Of a DNA stretch of 60,000 nucleotides, positions 43,909-55,703 are shown in pieces. Numbering within the stretch: the first letter of the stretch is position 1; each line of letters starts with the position of its first letter. Position numbers and translations under genes: made by a program. Below the pieces are notes generated by a model. The model was given only the letters and a program-made list of their open reading frames with translations. It was not told the DNA's origin and searched no databases. Source of the stretch: Cryptomeria japonica (Eukaryota > Streptophyta > Pinopsida > Cupressales > Cupressaceae); the NCBI RefSeq assembly GCF_030272615.1, contig NC_081414.1:336307927-336367926 (forward strand). Reading direction: 5' to 3'.

Positions 43909-44908
43909 GTGGTTAGGATTATGTGTAGGGTTATGGATTATATAATAGGGATATGATTAGGGTTAAGGGTTAGGGATAGGATTATAGTTAAGGTTTACAT
44001 CATTGTTAAGGTTAGGTTAATGGCTAGGGTTTGGATTTATTTCATGATTAGGATTAGCATTAGGGTGAAGATTGTGGTTAGGCTTATGATTTAGTATTAT
44101 GGCTAGGATTATGTGTAGGGTTAGGATTAGGATTATAGTTAAGTTTTACATCCTTGTTACGGTTAGGCTAATGGTTAGGGTTTGGATTTACATCATGGTA
44201 AGGTTTAAGGTTCTGATTAGGCTTGAATTTTAAGTATATGGTTAGGATTATGTCTACGACTAGAGTTTATATCATAGGGTTAGGGTTAGGGTTAAGGGTT
44301 AGGTTTAGGATTATAGTTAGGGTTTAGATCATTGTTAGGGTTAGATTAATGGTTAGGGTTTGGATTTACATTATGGTTAGTGTTAAGATTGTGGTTAGGC
44401 TTAGGATTTAGGGGTATGGTTAAGATTATGTTAAGGGTTAGTGTTTACATCAATGGGCTAGGGTTAGGGCTAGGATTATAGTTAGGGTTTACATCATTGT
44501 TAGGCTTAGTTTAATGGTTAGGGTTTGGATTTACATCATGATTAGGGTTAAGATTGTGGTTAGCATGAGGATTTACGATTATGGTTGGTTTTATGTTTAG
44601 GGTTCGACTCCATATCATAGCATTAGGGTTAGGATTAGCATCATGGTTAGGGTTATGGTTAAGTTTAATATTGTGGTTAGGCTCAAAGTTTAGAATTATG
44701 GTTAGGTTATGTCTAGGCTTAGGGTTTATATCATAGGGTTAGGGTTGGGAGTAGGATTATAGATAGATTTTACATCATTGTTAGGGTTAGGTTAGTGGTT
44801 AGGGTTAGAGTTAGGGTTAAGATTGTGTTTAGGCTTAGGATTTATGGTTATGGTTAGGATTATGTGTAGGGTTAGGGTTTAAATCATAGGGTTAGACTTA
44901 GGCTTGAG

Positions 44909-45040
44909 GGTTAGGGTTATAGTTTGCATCACTTTTAGGGTTAGGTTAATGGTTAGGGTTAGGATAATGTGTAGGGTTAGGGTTATAGTTTGCATCACTT
45001 TTAGGGTTAGGTTAATGGTTAGGGTTAGGATAATGTGTAG
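44909..45040. repeat. perfect 66-bp tandem duplication inside the array
   Basis: 44909-44974 and 44975-45040 are identical. Neighbouring units of the array differ at many positions, so this duplication is recent. Confidence 0.93.
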
Positions 45041-46780
45041 GGTTAGGGTTTAAATCATAGGGTTATACTTAGGCTTGAGGGTTAGGATTATAGTTATGGT
45101 TTGCATCACTTTTAGGGTTAGGTTAATGGTTAGGGTTTGAATTTAGGGTTTAAGGTTAGGGCTAGGGTTACAATTGTTATTAGGCTTAGGATTTAGGGTT
45201 ATTTTTATGATTATTTCTAGGGTTAGGATTTATATCATAGGATTATGATTAGGGTTAGGATTAGGATATACAATTATGGTTAGTTTTATGTTTAGGGCTA
45301 GGGTTTATATTACAACATTAGGGTTAGGGTTATGATTATCATCATGGTTAGGGTTATGGTTAAGTTTAATATTGTGGTTAGGCTTAATATTTAGAATTAT
45401 GTTTAGGGTTGTGGTAAAGTTTAAGATTGTGGTTAGGCTTAACATTTAGAATTATGGTTAGGGTTGTATCCAGGGTTAGGGTTTATATCATAGGGTTAGG
45501 GTTAGGATTAAGGGTTAGTGTTAGGATTATAGATATATTTGACATCTTAGTTAGGGTTAGCGTTAGGGTTAGAGTTAGGGTTAAGATTGTGTTTAGGCTT
45601 AGGATTTATGGTTACAGTTAGGATAATCTGTAGGGTTAGGGCTTAGGGTTAGACTTAGGGTTAAGGGTTAGGGATATAGTTATGGTTTGCATCACTTTTA
45701 GGATTAAGTTAATGGTTAGGGTTTGGATTTACATCATTTTTTAGGGTTAACGTTAGGTTCTTAAGATTGTAGTTACACTTAGGATTTAGGGTTATGGTTA
45801 GGATTATGTCTAGGGTTACGGTTTATATCATAGCCCATAAAGGTTAGGATTATGGTTATGGTTTACATCATTGTTAGGGTTAAGTTAATGTGTAGGGTTT
45901 GGATTTATAGCATGGTTAGGGTTATAGCTAGGGTTAGAGTTTATATTAGAGGGTTAGAGTTAAGGTTAAAGGTTAGGGTTACTCTTTCATTTTGTTTAGT
46001 GTGAGGGTTGAATTTGGTACAGTGTTAGAGTTTAATTTTGTTTACCATTCAATTTGGTCTAGTTTTAGGATTAGAGTTCAATTAGGTTTAAGGTTAGGGT
46101 TCGATTAGGTTTAGGGTTATGGTTCAATTTGGTTTAGTTTCAATTAGGTTTAAGGCTATAGTTCAATTCAATTTAGGATTAAAGTTTAATTTGGTATATT
46201 ATTAAGGTTGGGGTACAATTTTGTTCAGGGTCAAGGTTTATTTTGGTTTAATATTGAATTAGGTTTAGGGTAAAGTTAGTCATTCAATTTGTTTTCGATT
46301 TAGAGTTTACTTTTTTTTATTAAATTAAATTAGGCTTTAATTTGGTTGTTTAATAAGGGTTTGGGTTCAATTTGGTTTAGTGTAAGGGTCATGGTTCAAT
46401 TTTCTTTAGGGTTATCATTAAATTTGGTTGAATGTTTAATTAGGATTATGGTTAGGGTTGAATTTGGTATAATGTTAATAAATTAGGATTAACAATTTGT
46501 TCAAGGGTTATACTTATATTTGGCTTGAGTTTCAAGGGTTAGGATTTATTTTCATTTAAGGTTAAGGCTTAGTGTTTAATTTGTTTAATTTTCACTTACA
46601 TTTAGGGTTAGGGTTCAATTTAGTTTATTGTAAGGGTTATGGTTCAATTTGGTTTAGTGTTAGAGTTAGGGATCAATTTGGTTATGGTTCTACTTGGTTT
46701 ATGGTTATGGTTCAACTTGGGTTTAGGTTTAGGGCTCAATTTGGTTCATGGCTAGGGTTTAATTGTTGAATATTTAATTT

Positions 46781-48330
46781 ATAATATTATTTTTTTAAAT
46801 TATATTTATCTTAATATATGATAAAAAATGAAAATTGGTAATGAATATTTTTCTAATTAGGGATGATGATTAATATGTTTAAATTAATATTAAATATAGA
46901 ATTTTACATATATAAAATATATTTGAAGATTTTCAAAAAGATGTCTATAAAATTAATTATATTATTGTTCAAAATAATTGAAACCATATTTAAATATTAT
47001 CATAACATTGAAGATTAATTTTGAGGATTGTAAAATCATATTTTATCATTTATTAGTTAAGATGCAATTAAAAATTCAAAAATATTATGAAATAGCATAA
47101 AAAATTCAATTTTGAATATTTAATTTATAATATAATTTTTAAAAATAATCTTTATCTTATAATCTATTATTACTTCATGTTAAAATGTTTTATTCAAATT
47201 AAAAGTGGAATGTAAACTCATTTCAAACTACTCACCTACCTTCTTATAAATAAAGAAAAGAAAAAACAAATCTTTAAAATATATCACAATTGTTTATTTT
47301 TTCATTGAAAATATTTGTGAATAAAAATGAAAAATGATAATGGAGAATTTTTAAATTAGAATCTATTATTATTTTGTTAAAGTGTTTTATTCAAAATAAA
47401 AGTGGAATCTAAACTCATTTGAAAGTGCGAGCCTACCTTCGAACGCATTTTAAAGATAAATATGTATTGTCAATTGTTAAATAGTTCATTAGAATTCATT
47501 ATATTTTAATAGTTAAATAGAAACTTAAATCTAAAATTGAACAATTAATTTAAATCTTGGAATTTTTTAAGCCAACCTAAATCTAGTATGAAAAATAAAT
47601 TTTGTCCAGTATGTATTTAAAAGTTGTTAATTAGACATGCTCAAAAAATAGAAAAGACTAAAATTTAATTCTATATTTGTATCAAAATAAATTTAAAATT
47701 TATTTATATTTAAATCTACAATAACAACAAATTTAAAATTTTAATTTAACATAAAACTCAATAATTTCATTACCTTTAAATTCTCCAAATTTATAAATTT
47801 GAATTTGAAAATAAAATAGCATTAATAAGATAAATTTATTTAATTTTATGTGGTTGGTAAAAATTATTTAATTAATCATTTTATAAGTTATCTTGGTTCC
47901 TTGTATCTAAAAATAAAATAGAATATGTAAAGGACAGATGGAAATAATGCAAGGGGACTTCAAATAAAGACGTGGCAAACATAACGCTTCTTGCAAAAAT
48001 AGGCTCGTAAAACACATTTTATGTTAAAGTTTTAAATTTTAATAATAAAAAAGCAGCTTCTACCATAGCTTTATCTTTTTATAAATATAATACAAATAAT
48101 ATTAAAAAATTAATAATAATAATAAAATAATAATTTAATAATAATAGTAATAATAATATTATAATAAAGATATTGAAGTGGGATTTTTTAGATTTAAAAA
48201 AAAAAAAAATGTTATTTAAAATATTATATTTGTAATAAATATTAATTTAAATTAATTTATAATTTCATATATATTAAAAATAAAGTAACAATTATATTTA
48301 AAAAATTTTATATTGATTATAGAGTTATCA
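46781..48330. other. AT-rich spacer with an 84-bp repeat
   Basis: No gene recognised. It contains a diverged direct repeat (47160-47243 and 47361-47443) and A/T-rich simple sequence (aat units around 48100-48170). Confidence 0.6.
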
Positions 48331-48487
48331 ACAGAAATTACAGTATGAAAAGGAATCTCAAGTTTTTCAACTCCGGAGGCATGCCTCACACGGAGAGAAA
48401 ACAAAAACCGAGTATGCTAAGCAAAAGTTACATCAATACACCATACAGAGACAGTATTACAAAATGATAATTAACATATACAAAGGT

Positions 48488-50098
48488 TTAATGTAACAGG
48501 CCTTCAAATTGTTCCATCCAAGTGGTCCATCCAAGCGGACCTTCCATCCAAGCGATGCTTTTGTTGGCTTGAATTTGGGCTATCATTTTTATCTGATCAT
48601 CGATCGCATTCTTATTCTTGACGATTTCTTTGTGTAGTTTTTTCACCGTTTTGTTGAATAGGACCATATTGTTCATGTGGTTACGATAGTTGTAACCGTC
48701 TTTCATTTCAAAAACAAACATAGCGGAGTGACCCATCTTGAGGAATCTGCTCAATTTCTCCTTCTCGATCATCATAGTGATACAGACCTGCGAAGAAATT
48801 TTCAAAAGGGTGAGTTTTAAGAATAACTCAGTAAGAGATCTATGCACGCCTTGAAACCTTTCTTCATTCCTGCACTTCCATAATTGCCACAAGATGTTAG
48901 ACGAGATAATAAACCATAAAATATTAGAATCATTTTTGAGACCATGAATATATCCAGTCAGTATTTCTAAAATATCAATGTACTTGGGATAAGTTACTCC
49001 ACACAGAGCCCACACCTTCTGAGCAAATTTACATTCAAAGAAAATATGCCTGTAAGATTCCTGTCTGTTACAAAGCTTACAGAGATCATTAGGGACCAAG
49101 TAACTGCTGATAGGAAGCCTATTGATCAAAATAAGCCATTTAAAACATTTGATCTTGGGATCGATGTAGGATTTCCAGTTTCGATAAAAAACTTTATTCC
49201 ATTGCTTCGTATCCAGTGAGGTATACCAGCAAGTATTGACATGCTTAATAATCTCCTAATTGTTATTCATGGTATTGTACACATTTTTAGCTTTTGTTTT
49301 CCACAGCACAGTTCCATCCGGCCATTTACTGTTTATAAATCTATGCGAGTCTATGAGACATATTGAAGGTATATTGGTGCAAGCTCTAGTAATCATGTTA
49401 TATGTTTTTTTATGAGCAGCAGGAAGATTGTACTTGACTCTTAATTCATCCCACTTAATCGGACAGTCATTCTCAAATAAATCGATGAAGGTGGAAATAC
49501 CTAATCTATTCCAAATTTTAGCCGAGCATCCTTGAGTCAGGGCAAGCGGCTTCCCCTAGAGAAACAGATTCCACCAGATGGACCTCTCACCATGAAGAAG
49601 GTTACCTGTGTAGAAGAGGTTATCCGTAATATAATGTCTCGAATCCTCCCAAGCTTTCCATATGGTTTTAAAAACAGCAGATCCATGTACAATAGAGGTA
49701 AATTTACCGAATAAAATATCAGCAAATGGGAGATTTTTCCAAGATTTAGCCTTCTTGGGGTAGCCTCTTAAAATATTGTTTCGGATAAGCACCTTCCATG
49801 GTTCTTCACCATCAACACAGTGAGAGACCCATTTGGTGGCCAGAGCGATGCCTTGGAGTTTGAGGTCCTTCAGACCTAATCCCCCAAAATTTTTATCAGT
49901 TCTGCACCAATCCCATTTTACCGCGTGAAGTTTTTTGTTGCCTTTACCATCAGACCATAGGAAGTTCCTAATGGCCTTCTAAATTTCCACAATTTGGTAA
50001 TTGTTAAACATCCGTGCCGAGGCATAGTAAATGTTATAAGATGATAGAATTTTTTGACAAACTTGGAGTCTACCAGCGAGCGACAGAGTTTTGTTGTA
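48488..50098 (-). pseudogene. LINE B ORF2 C-terminal region (thumb/linker and zf-RVT)
   Basis: It continues the same protein after the TAG: LAGRLQVCQKI, WDWCRTDKNFGGLGLKDLKL, then a stop near 49555, then the zinc finger LCKLCNRQESYRHIFFECKF (zf-RVT, C-x2-C...H..C). A helical tail follows in a 213-codon open frame at 48488-49129. Only a few stops separate it from an intact frame. Confidence 0.85.
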
Positions 50099-52213
50099 CT
50101 AGCTATTGAGTTTTTTTGTGATTTTTGACTTGATCCAGAGCCACATGTCCTTAAGCGAAGGTTCAACAGCAAAGGGGATACCCAGGTAACGGACTATATT
50201 GTTGGGGCCTCCCCACAGAAAACCATATTGCATAAACCAATCCGGAGGATGTTCGACCCAGCCAAGACAGATACACTTGGCCTGAGACAGTTTAGCTCCG
50301 GAGATTGAGCAGAAGAGATCAAGTTTTTTTTTAAGGTGACAAAAGTTTAAATCTTCCAATTTAAAAAATAAACTGGTATCATCAGCGAATTGACATATGT
50401 TCAGCTCTTCATTGTTGGGCAGTGTGATACCTTTGACAACCGAGGAGAGGGTATTGTCAGTGATGATGAAAGATAAAACTTCAGAGGCAATCACAAAGAG
50501 AGCAGGGGCAAGTGGACAGCCTTGTCTTATAGATCTGGTCAGGGAGAAGGGATCAGAGAGAGACCCATTTATATCAATTTGAGCCATAGCATCTTTTAGT
50601 AGAATCTTGATAAAATTGCGGAACAGGACAGGGAAACCAAAAGCCATAAGCATAATGTCAATAAAGCTCCATTCTATTCTATCGTATGCTTTCTCGAAAT
50701 CTAGGAGAAGTATCCCAACATCCTGATTGGAAGACTTCGCCCAGTTCATAGCTTCCCAACTGGTTATAAGGTTTTCCAGGATATATCTTCCTTTAATAAA
50801 TCCTGTCTGGGTAGAGCTAACAAATTTAGGCAGTATGGTTTCCAGCCTGCGAGCCAAGATTTTAGCAAGTATTTTATAAGATACATTTAAGAGAGTGATT
50901 GGCCTCCAGTTTTTGATAATAGTTTTGTCTCCCTCTTTAGGTATTAATTTTATTATGCCTCTATTAAACATGTTACCCAAAGTACCTTTCTCATAGGCCT
51001 CGTTATAAAGGTCCAGGAGGTCAGAGCTAATCCAGTTAACATTGGCTTGATAAAATTCAGCCAAGATACCATCAGGTCCCGGGGTTTTATCCTTTCTAAG
51101 AGAGTTGATAGCATTAATAATCTCCTGTATAGTTAATTTCTCCCCCAGAGAGTCATAATCTGTTTGGTTTATCTTTTTAGGTATAATGGTACTAATCTTG
51201 TTTCTTAGCTCCGAGGACACACTGTTATCCTCAGAGGTAAAAAGTTTACAATAATAATTAGCAAAGGCTTTCTTGATCTCAATAGGGTCTATGATCTCCC
51301 TGTTATCAACCAAAATGCTAGTTATATTCTCATTGTTATGCTTTTGTTTAAGATAATTAAAGAAGAATTTTGAGCCTTTGTCACCATGTTGTAGCCAGTG
51401 AGCCCTGCTCCTAATCTTGGCACCATCAACAAGTTTTTGTTGATGCAACCGAAGATTGTTTCTAGCAATGGAGATCATAGGGACCAAACTGTGGTTTGAC
51501 GGGTTGTTCTGAATAAGAGTTTCCACAGATTTTAGCTTATCAGAAAGAGATTTCTCAAGGAGTCTGAAGTCTTTTGCTTTCTTTTGTCCAAGAGTTTGGA
51601 GTAAAGATTTCCAGGCAAGTAAGTTTTTATGCCATCTGTCTTGGCAGGAAAGGGAAGGAAAACTATTCTTATTGAATGCACTGATAAGATGAATAGCAGC
51701 TAGGATATCATTATCAGCCAGAAGAGAGGTGTTGAGGATATATCTAGATTCTCCTGATCGAGGGGCATGATGAGCATTCGAAAGTTTGATACAGGCAGAA
51801 ATGGGATGATGGTCAGACAAGGCAGTAGGATGCATAGAAACAACATTACCGAGATCATCAGGCATGAAGGCAAAGCTATTCGAGTGGGCGTAAAATCTAT
51901 CTAATCTAGCATATATTCTGGAATGTCCCTGCTGAAAGTTACACCAAGTGAATCTCAGATTAGGATCAGTATTATCATTGTTCTTGAGGGGGTCAAAGAG
52001 TTTTTTTCTTTGTATCATATTATTCCAAGGAACCATCTCTGCTGGTTTCCAATTGAAAGGTCTGCCACCATATTTATCTTTTTGCGATTCAATCATGTTA
52101 AAGTCACCCCCCAAGATCCATGGGATGTCTGGCAGGGAGTCTATCCAAAGCCACAGGGCAGCTCTTTCCAAAGGATCATTAGGAGCATAAACAGAGCAGA
52201 TTCCAAATGTCAT
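50099..52213 (-). CDS. LINE B endonuclease-reverse transcriptase (partial)
   Basis: 704 open codons. The endonuclease C-terminal part has VYAPND, GGDFNMIES, RLDRFYAH and SDHHPIS (catalytic Asp-His). RT blocks in order: KDKTPGPDGILAEFYQ, LIPKEGDKTIIKNWRPITLL, LDFEKAYDRIEW, RQGCPLAPALFVIASEVL, the catalytic FADDT near 50385-50400, and YLGIPFAVEP. All catalytic motifs look intact, so this is the best preserved enzyme in the window. It ends at a TAG around 50099 that interrupts the longer ORF2 frame. Confidence 0.93.
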   Translation of the reverse strand: MTFGICSVYAPNDPLERAALWLWIDSLPDIPWILGGDFNMIESQKDKYGGRPFNWKPAEMVPWNNMIQRKKLFDPLKNNDNTDPNLRFTWCNFQQGHSRIYARLDRFYAHSNSFAFMPDDLGNVVSMHPTALSDHHPISACIKLSNAHHAPRSGESRYILNTSLLADNDILAAIHLISAFNKNSFPSLSCQDRWHKNLLAWKSLLQTLGQKKAKDFRLLEKSLSDKLKSVETLIQNNPSNHSLVPMISIARNNLRLHQQKLVDGAKIRSRAHWLQHGDKGSKFFFNYLKQKHNNENITSILVDNREIIDPIEIKKAFANYYCKLFTSEDNSVSSELRNKISTIIPKKINQTDYDSLGEKLTIQEIINAINSLRKDKTPGPDGILAEFYQANVNWISSDLLDLYNEAYEKGTLGNMFNRGIIKLIPKEGDKTIIKNWRPITLLNVSYKILAKILARRLETILPKFVSSTQTGFIKGRYILENLITSWEAMNWAKSSNQDVGILLLDFEKAYDRIEWSFIDIMLMAFGFPVLFRNFIKILLKDAMAQIDINGSLSDPFSLTRSIRQGCPLAPALFVIASEVLSFIITDNTLSSVVKGITLPNNEELNICQFADDTSLFFKLEDLNFCHLKKKLDLFCSISGAKLSQAKCICLGWVEHPPDWFMQYGFLWGGPNNIVRYLGIPFAVEPSLKDMWLWIKSKITKKLNS

Positions 52214-52219
52214 ATTATT

Positions 52220-52616
52220 GAATATTTAAAATTTAGAAAAAAAAAACAATATAAAAGAAAAAAATAATATCAAATGATAAATAAGAATTAAAACTTGTAA
52301 TGTATTTTTTATTATTTTGTCACTATAGTTATTAATTTAATTTTTTCACATAAGAAATAATAAATAAAGTTAAATTAAATCTATATATTTAAATATATAT
52401 ATATATATAATTAAATGATTAAATTAAAATATTTTAATTAATATTTAAATATAAAATTTAATATTTAAATAAATTAAATATTTAATATGCATGATAAAAG
52501 AAAAGAAAAAAATTAAAAATAATAATTAAATAAAAAACAATATGATTGAAAAAATCATAACAAATATCAAATGGTGCAATATATATTTTGAAAGATATTT
52601 ATCAAAAAGTAATTTT
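52220..52616. other. AT-rich spacer between LINE B and LINE C
   Basis: No gene. It includes an (AT)n run near 52395-52410 and mostly A/T sequence. Confidence 0.6.
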
Positions 52617-52786
52617 TTTAATTTTTTTTTTGATAAAAGTGGAGAATCCACTAAAACTTATATATTACTCATAAAAATGTTTACATCATGTTCAAAAAAG
52701 GCATATCGGCAGGAAAGAACTCGCAAGAAAATCTCAGGTTGTAGCCTTCAAAAAATAAAAACTAAGTACTACCCTTACATCATTTG

Positions 52787-53092
52787 TTACTGTCCAGTCA
52801 GATCACCCAACCCCTTACCTCTAAAAATTATACAAGGGTCCCATAGGACATTTACAAAAAACCAAACTGCCGCCAAATGAAGCGCTGAACAAAATGCCAT
52901 CAAAATTACATGAAGGACCACCAAGGAGATAATAGTGATGTAGTAGCTTCTGCCAAAACCATATTGAAACACTCGAGCATAACAGTAGTCAAAGAACCTC
53001 CGAATCTGCATTAAAAAAAACCATACCACCAACTCCAAAAAACAGTCAGATATACAAAAACCAAGAACTAGTGCTCTCCTCCAGAGGATCAT
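52787..53092 (-). other. hydrophobic open frame near the LINE C 3' end
   Basis: A 101-codon minus-strand frame with long hydrophobic stretches (SYYITIISLVVLHVILMAF). It lies in the T-rich 3' part of LINE C and may simply reflect base composition. I do not claim a gene. Confidence 0.25.
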
Positions 53093-53186
53093 GGGCTGAG
53101 ACTGGAGGAGGAATAACCCTTAGTAGAATTGCCAAATAGGCAGGAGCAGAGAACAAAAAGCCCAAAGTGATCAATGAGTGCAAGGC

Positions 53187-54047
53187 CTAAAAAATGACCC
53201 AAGCTTTATCCACATACTGATCAGGAGCCAAATATAGCAGAAAATCCATAGAAGCCCATGTATCTTCCATGGTATCACATATCAACCCCATTCTTAATTC
53301 ATGCAATAATTGACCAGACCAACCATTAACCATGAGCTCATGGCGAGGAAGAAACCCACCATAATAAAAGGACCCCACGTCAAAACGATAATCAGCCAAT
53401 GTAGAAGAAACCAAATCCCAATTACATACTGTCGGAAAAATGAACGTGGAAACCAAGAGGCAGACCAAATCATCATCAAGTAAAACATCATAACAGATTG
53501 TAACAAACTGAGACAAAAGCTCAGCATAAGAAATATGAGGGCAAATTTCCAACCATTGACACCCCAGAAGTCTGCGGAATTCAAAATCCACTACAGGAGA
53601 AAACAAATTAAAGACCTTACCAAGCTTGACAGAATTATCCACATTCTCTTCCTCCGACATCCCAACTTCTAGAAACACTCTGTATGTCCCAGCGGTTAGA
53701 GAAGACGACATTTGCAGGAGGAAGAGCTCCAGAAAAAACCATAGAATCATAAAACATAAAATGCTGCTTAACTCATAATAAAACAAGATAACATATGAAA
53801 ATATAAATTATGAAAAAACCGCTATTAACTTACCATAATGACAAGAACAACAATGCAAATTATTCATTACAAACTTCCATGACTTAAACATTTCACACGA
53901 GTTACTAACCCTAAAACTGACAACCATAAATGAAAATCCAGAAGGAGAGGACACCACCACCAAACAATGATCATCACATAAAACCAAATCTGCCATGGTT
54001 GAAAACTCAAACAAGGCGGCCAGCGATGTAGTACCAAACTTTAACAA
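53187..54047 (-). pseudogene. open 3' region of LINE C, unknown product
   Basis: Two open segments (54047-53808, 79 codons; 53786-53187, 199 codons) are in the same frame, separated by a stop at 53808-53810. Together they give a frame of about 287 codons beyond the RNase H. It reads MADLVLCDDHCLVVVSS, then SSSLTAGTYRVFLEVGMSEE and GCQWLEICPHISYAEL. No family recognised. It could be a third reading frame of the LINE, a captured sequence, or chance openness of a T-rich 3' UTR. Confidence 0.4.
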
Positions 54048-54635
54048 ATAATAATAACCCAGGATCGTACTACAAATTTAAAAAGTTACAAGCATGCCAC
54101 AACCTATGAAGGACCGAAAACAAAAACGTTCAAACACACACATGCTGCCACCCTTGAAAATATCATGAACAACCACATCCTCACCCTATAAATGACATTA
54201 TAAATGTGATACTTAAAGTAGAAGTATGGTTTCTACATCAGATATAAGGCACATACAAAGTCATCCATAAAGTGAAAAAGAGGATGAACCTAACCAATCA
54301 AGGAAGGCGGACAACCTTTTAATCAGAGACAAGACATCCCATTACCTTCCACATAACCTTGAGGAATAACCCTTACCTCAACAGTATTTAAATTGATCAC
54401 TAGAACAATTTGCAACATTCGGCAAAAATACCTCATGGGATATGTACACCTTCATCTAGCCCAAAAGCAAATTGTAAGAATGCACCATATATAAACAAAA
54501 ACATAATAGAGCCTATCATCCTCCTATCTACACATGTTGTGCAAATAAAATCTGATCAGAGTAAAGGATAGCATGAATACCTCAAGGGATAATGGAAGTA
54601 GATAAACCCAAATCAAATACCTTAATACCCTTAGA

Positions 54636-55110
54636 TTAGATCAAATACCTGAGAAGAATATCTTGAGGAATGTCACTTACCTCCACATTCTTAAAATGAG
54701 CACCGGAGTCAATTGCAATATTAGCCAAAAAATCTACAAGCTTATTTAGTTCTCTATAACAATGAGATATCGAGAATGTATCAAAGAATGACAACTTCTC
54801 CAAAATATGATCTAATATGTACTTCAAATGCCAACAATTGTTCTTATCGCTCAAAACACTCTGAATAATGATCATCGAATCCCCTTGAATTAATAGGTTT
54901 TTAATCCCTAAAGAGATAGCCAAATCAATCCCTAGAGACAGAGCTTGGCACTCAGCAAAATTGTTTGACTGGGAACCAAGGGCATGACACTGAGCTATTA
55001 TTAAGACTGCCTTGTGGTAAAAAATAGCCATACCAGCCCTAGCCAGCCCTAGGTTACCCCTAGAAGCTCCATCAAAATGAAGCTTGAAATGGCCCGAAGG
55101 AGGAGGATCC
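54636..55110 (-). pseudogene. LINE C RNase H domain (RVT_3 type)
   Basis: PPPSGHFKLHFDGASRGNLG (first catalytic Asp), NNFAECQALSLGIDLAISLG (Glu), LLIQGDSMIIIQS (Asp) and CYRELNKLVDFLANIAIDS (HRExN.xAD-like block, here with Tyr and changed residues). Plant LINEs with this domain use it to remove RNA from the hybrid. Confidence 0.9.
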
Positions 55111-55391
55111 CATCTAGCAGCAAGTCTCTTATTAATAGTAACAAGACCTTTTGCGACAGACCCATGAGAAGAGATGGGAGAGAGAGATTTCTAGGTCCTT
55201 GTAATCCTACCATTCCAATGAGAGAAGGATGTCAAATTCTCCAAATTGTTATGAATGTATGACAGAGCCACCTCCGAGATAGAAGCCTCAATCTTGGTTA
55301 AAATGTCAGAGAGTGAAGCTAATTGCTTTCTAAAAATCCTATTATTTCTCTCTAACCATATGTTCCAAATGACAATCGAAGGAGAGATGAT

Positions 55392-55616
55392 CTAGAGACA
55401 AGCATAAAAAGATGAGGAAAACAAGATAGGCCAGGCTCTAAAGTGGGAGAGAAGGTCATTGCCAATAACAAAGTAAAGTCCTAGTTTCTCAAACAACCAT
55501 TGGCAACATCCAAAAGCAAAATCACAGTGAAGAAACAAGTGAGAGGAAGATTCCAAATTCTTATTACACAAAACACAAGGGAAAACAACAGTCATCCCCA
55601 CCTTGTCCAATCTCAT
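55392..55616 (-). pseudogene. LINE C zf-RVT zinc finger
   Basis: FPCVLCNKNLESSSHLFLHC matches the zf-RVT finger (C-x2-C-x7-9-H-x3-4-C) that follows the RT in plant LINEs. It sits between the RT connecting region and the RNase H. Confidence 0.85.
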
Positions 55617-55703
55617 CCCTGTAAGAACCCTATCTTGTACAACAAGCCAAGCAAATGCACCTGCCTAAGGAAGGCAAGCCGAATACTAGAACAATTTAAA
55701 GGG

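Larger units (their letters stand above)
42395..46780. repeat. TTAGGG-like degenerate array with higher-order units
   Basis: Long runs of ggttaggg-based sequence, with six perfect TTAGGG units near 42672-42710. They are organised in units of about 150-180 bp, each with the anchors gggtttggatttacatcatgg, aagattgtggttaggc, ggattatgtgtaggg and gggtttacatcattg (for example at 42423, 42601, 42771, 44026, 44178, 44356 and 44521). From about 45990 it shifts to ggttcaatttggtttag words. Open frames across it are artefacts. The unit is TTAGGG rather than the plant telomere repeat TTTAGGG. Confidence 0.9.
48340..52213 (-). mobile_element. LINE B (L1-type), 5'-truncated
   Basis: A minus-strand ORF2 begins inside the endonuclease at 52213 and continues through RT to a C-terminal zinc finger ending near 48488, with a short 3' UTR to about 48340. 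ORF1 and the endonuclease N-terminus are missing, the usual result of incomplete target-primed reverse transcription. I see no clear poly-A tail or target duplication. No RNase H domain follows the RT. Confidence 0.88.

Noticed and set aside
45427-46769. Open frames such as 45427-45621 and 46572-46769 as genes
   Set aside because: They are translations of TTAGGG-like repeats (Val/Arg/Gly-rich) with no motif.
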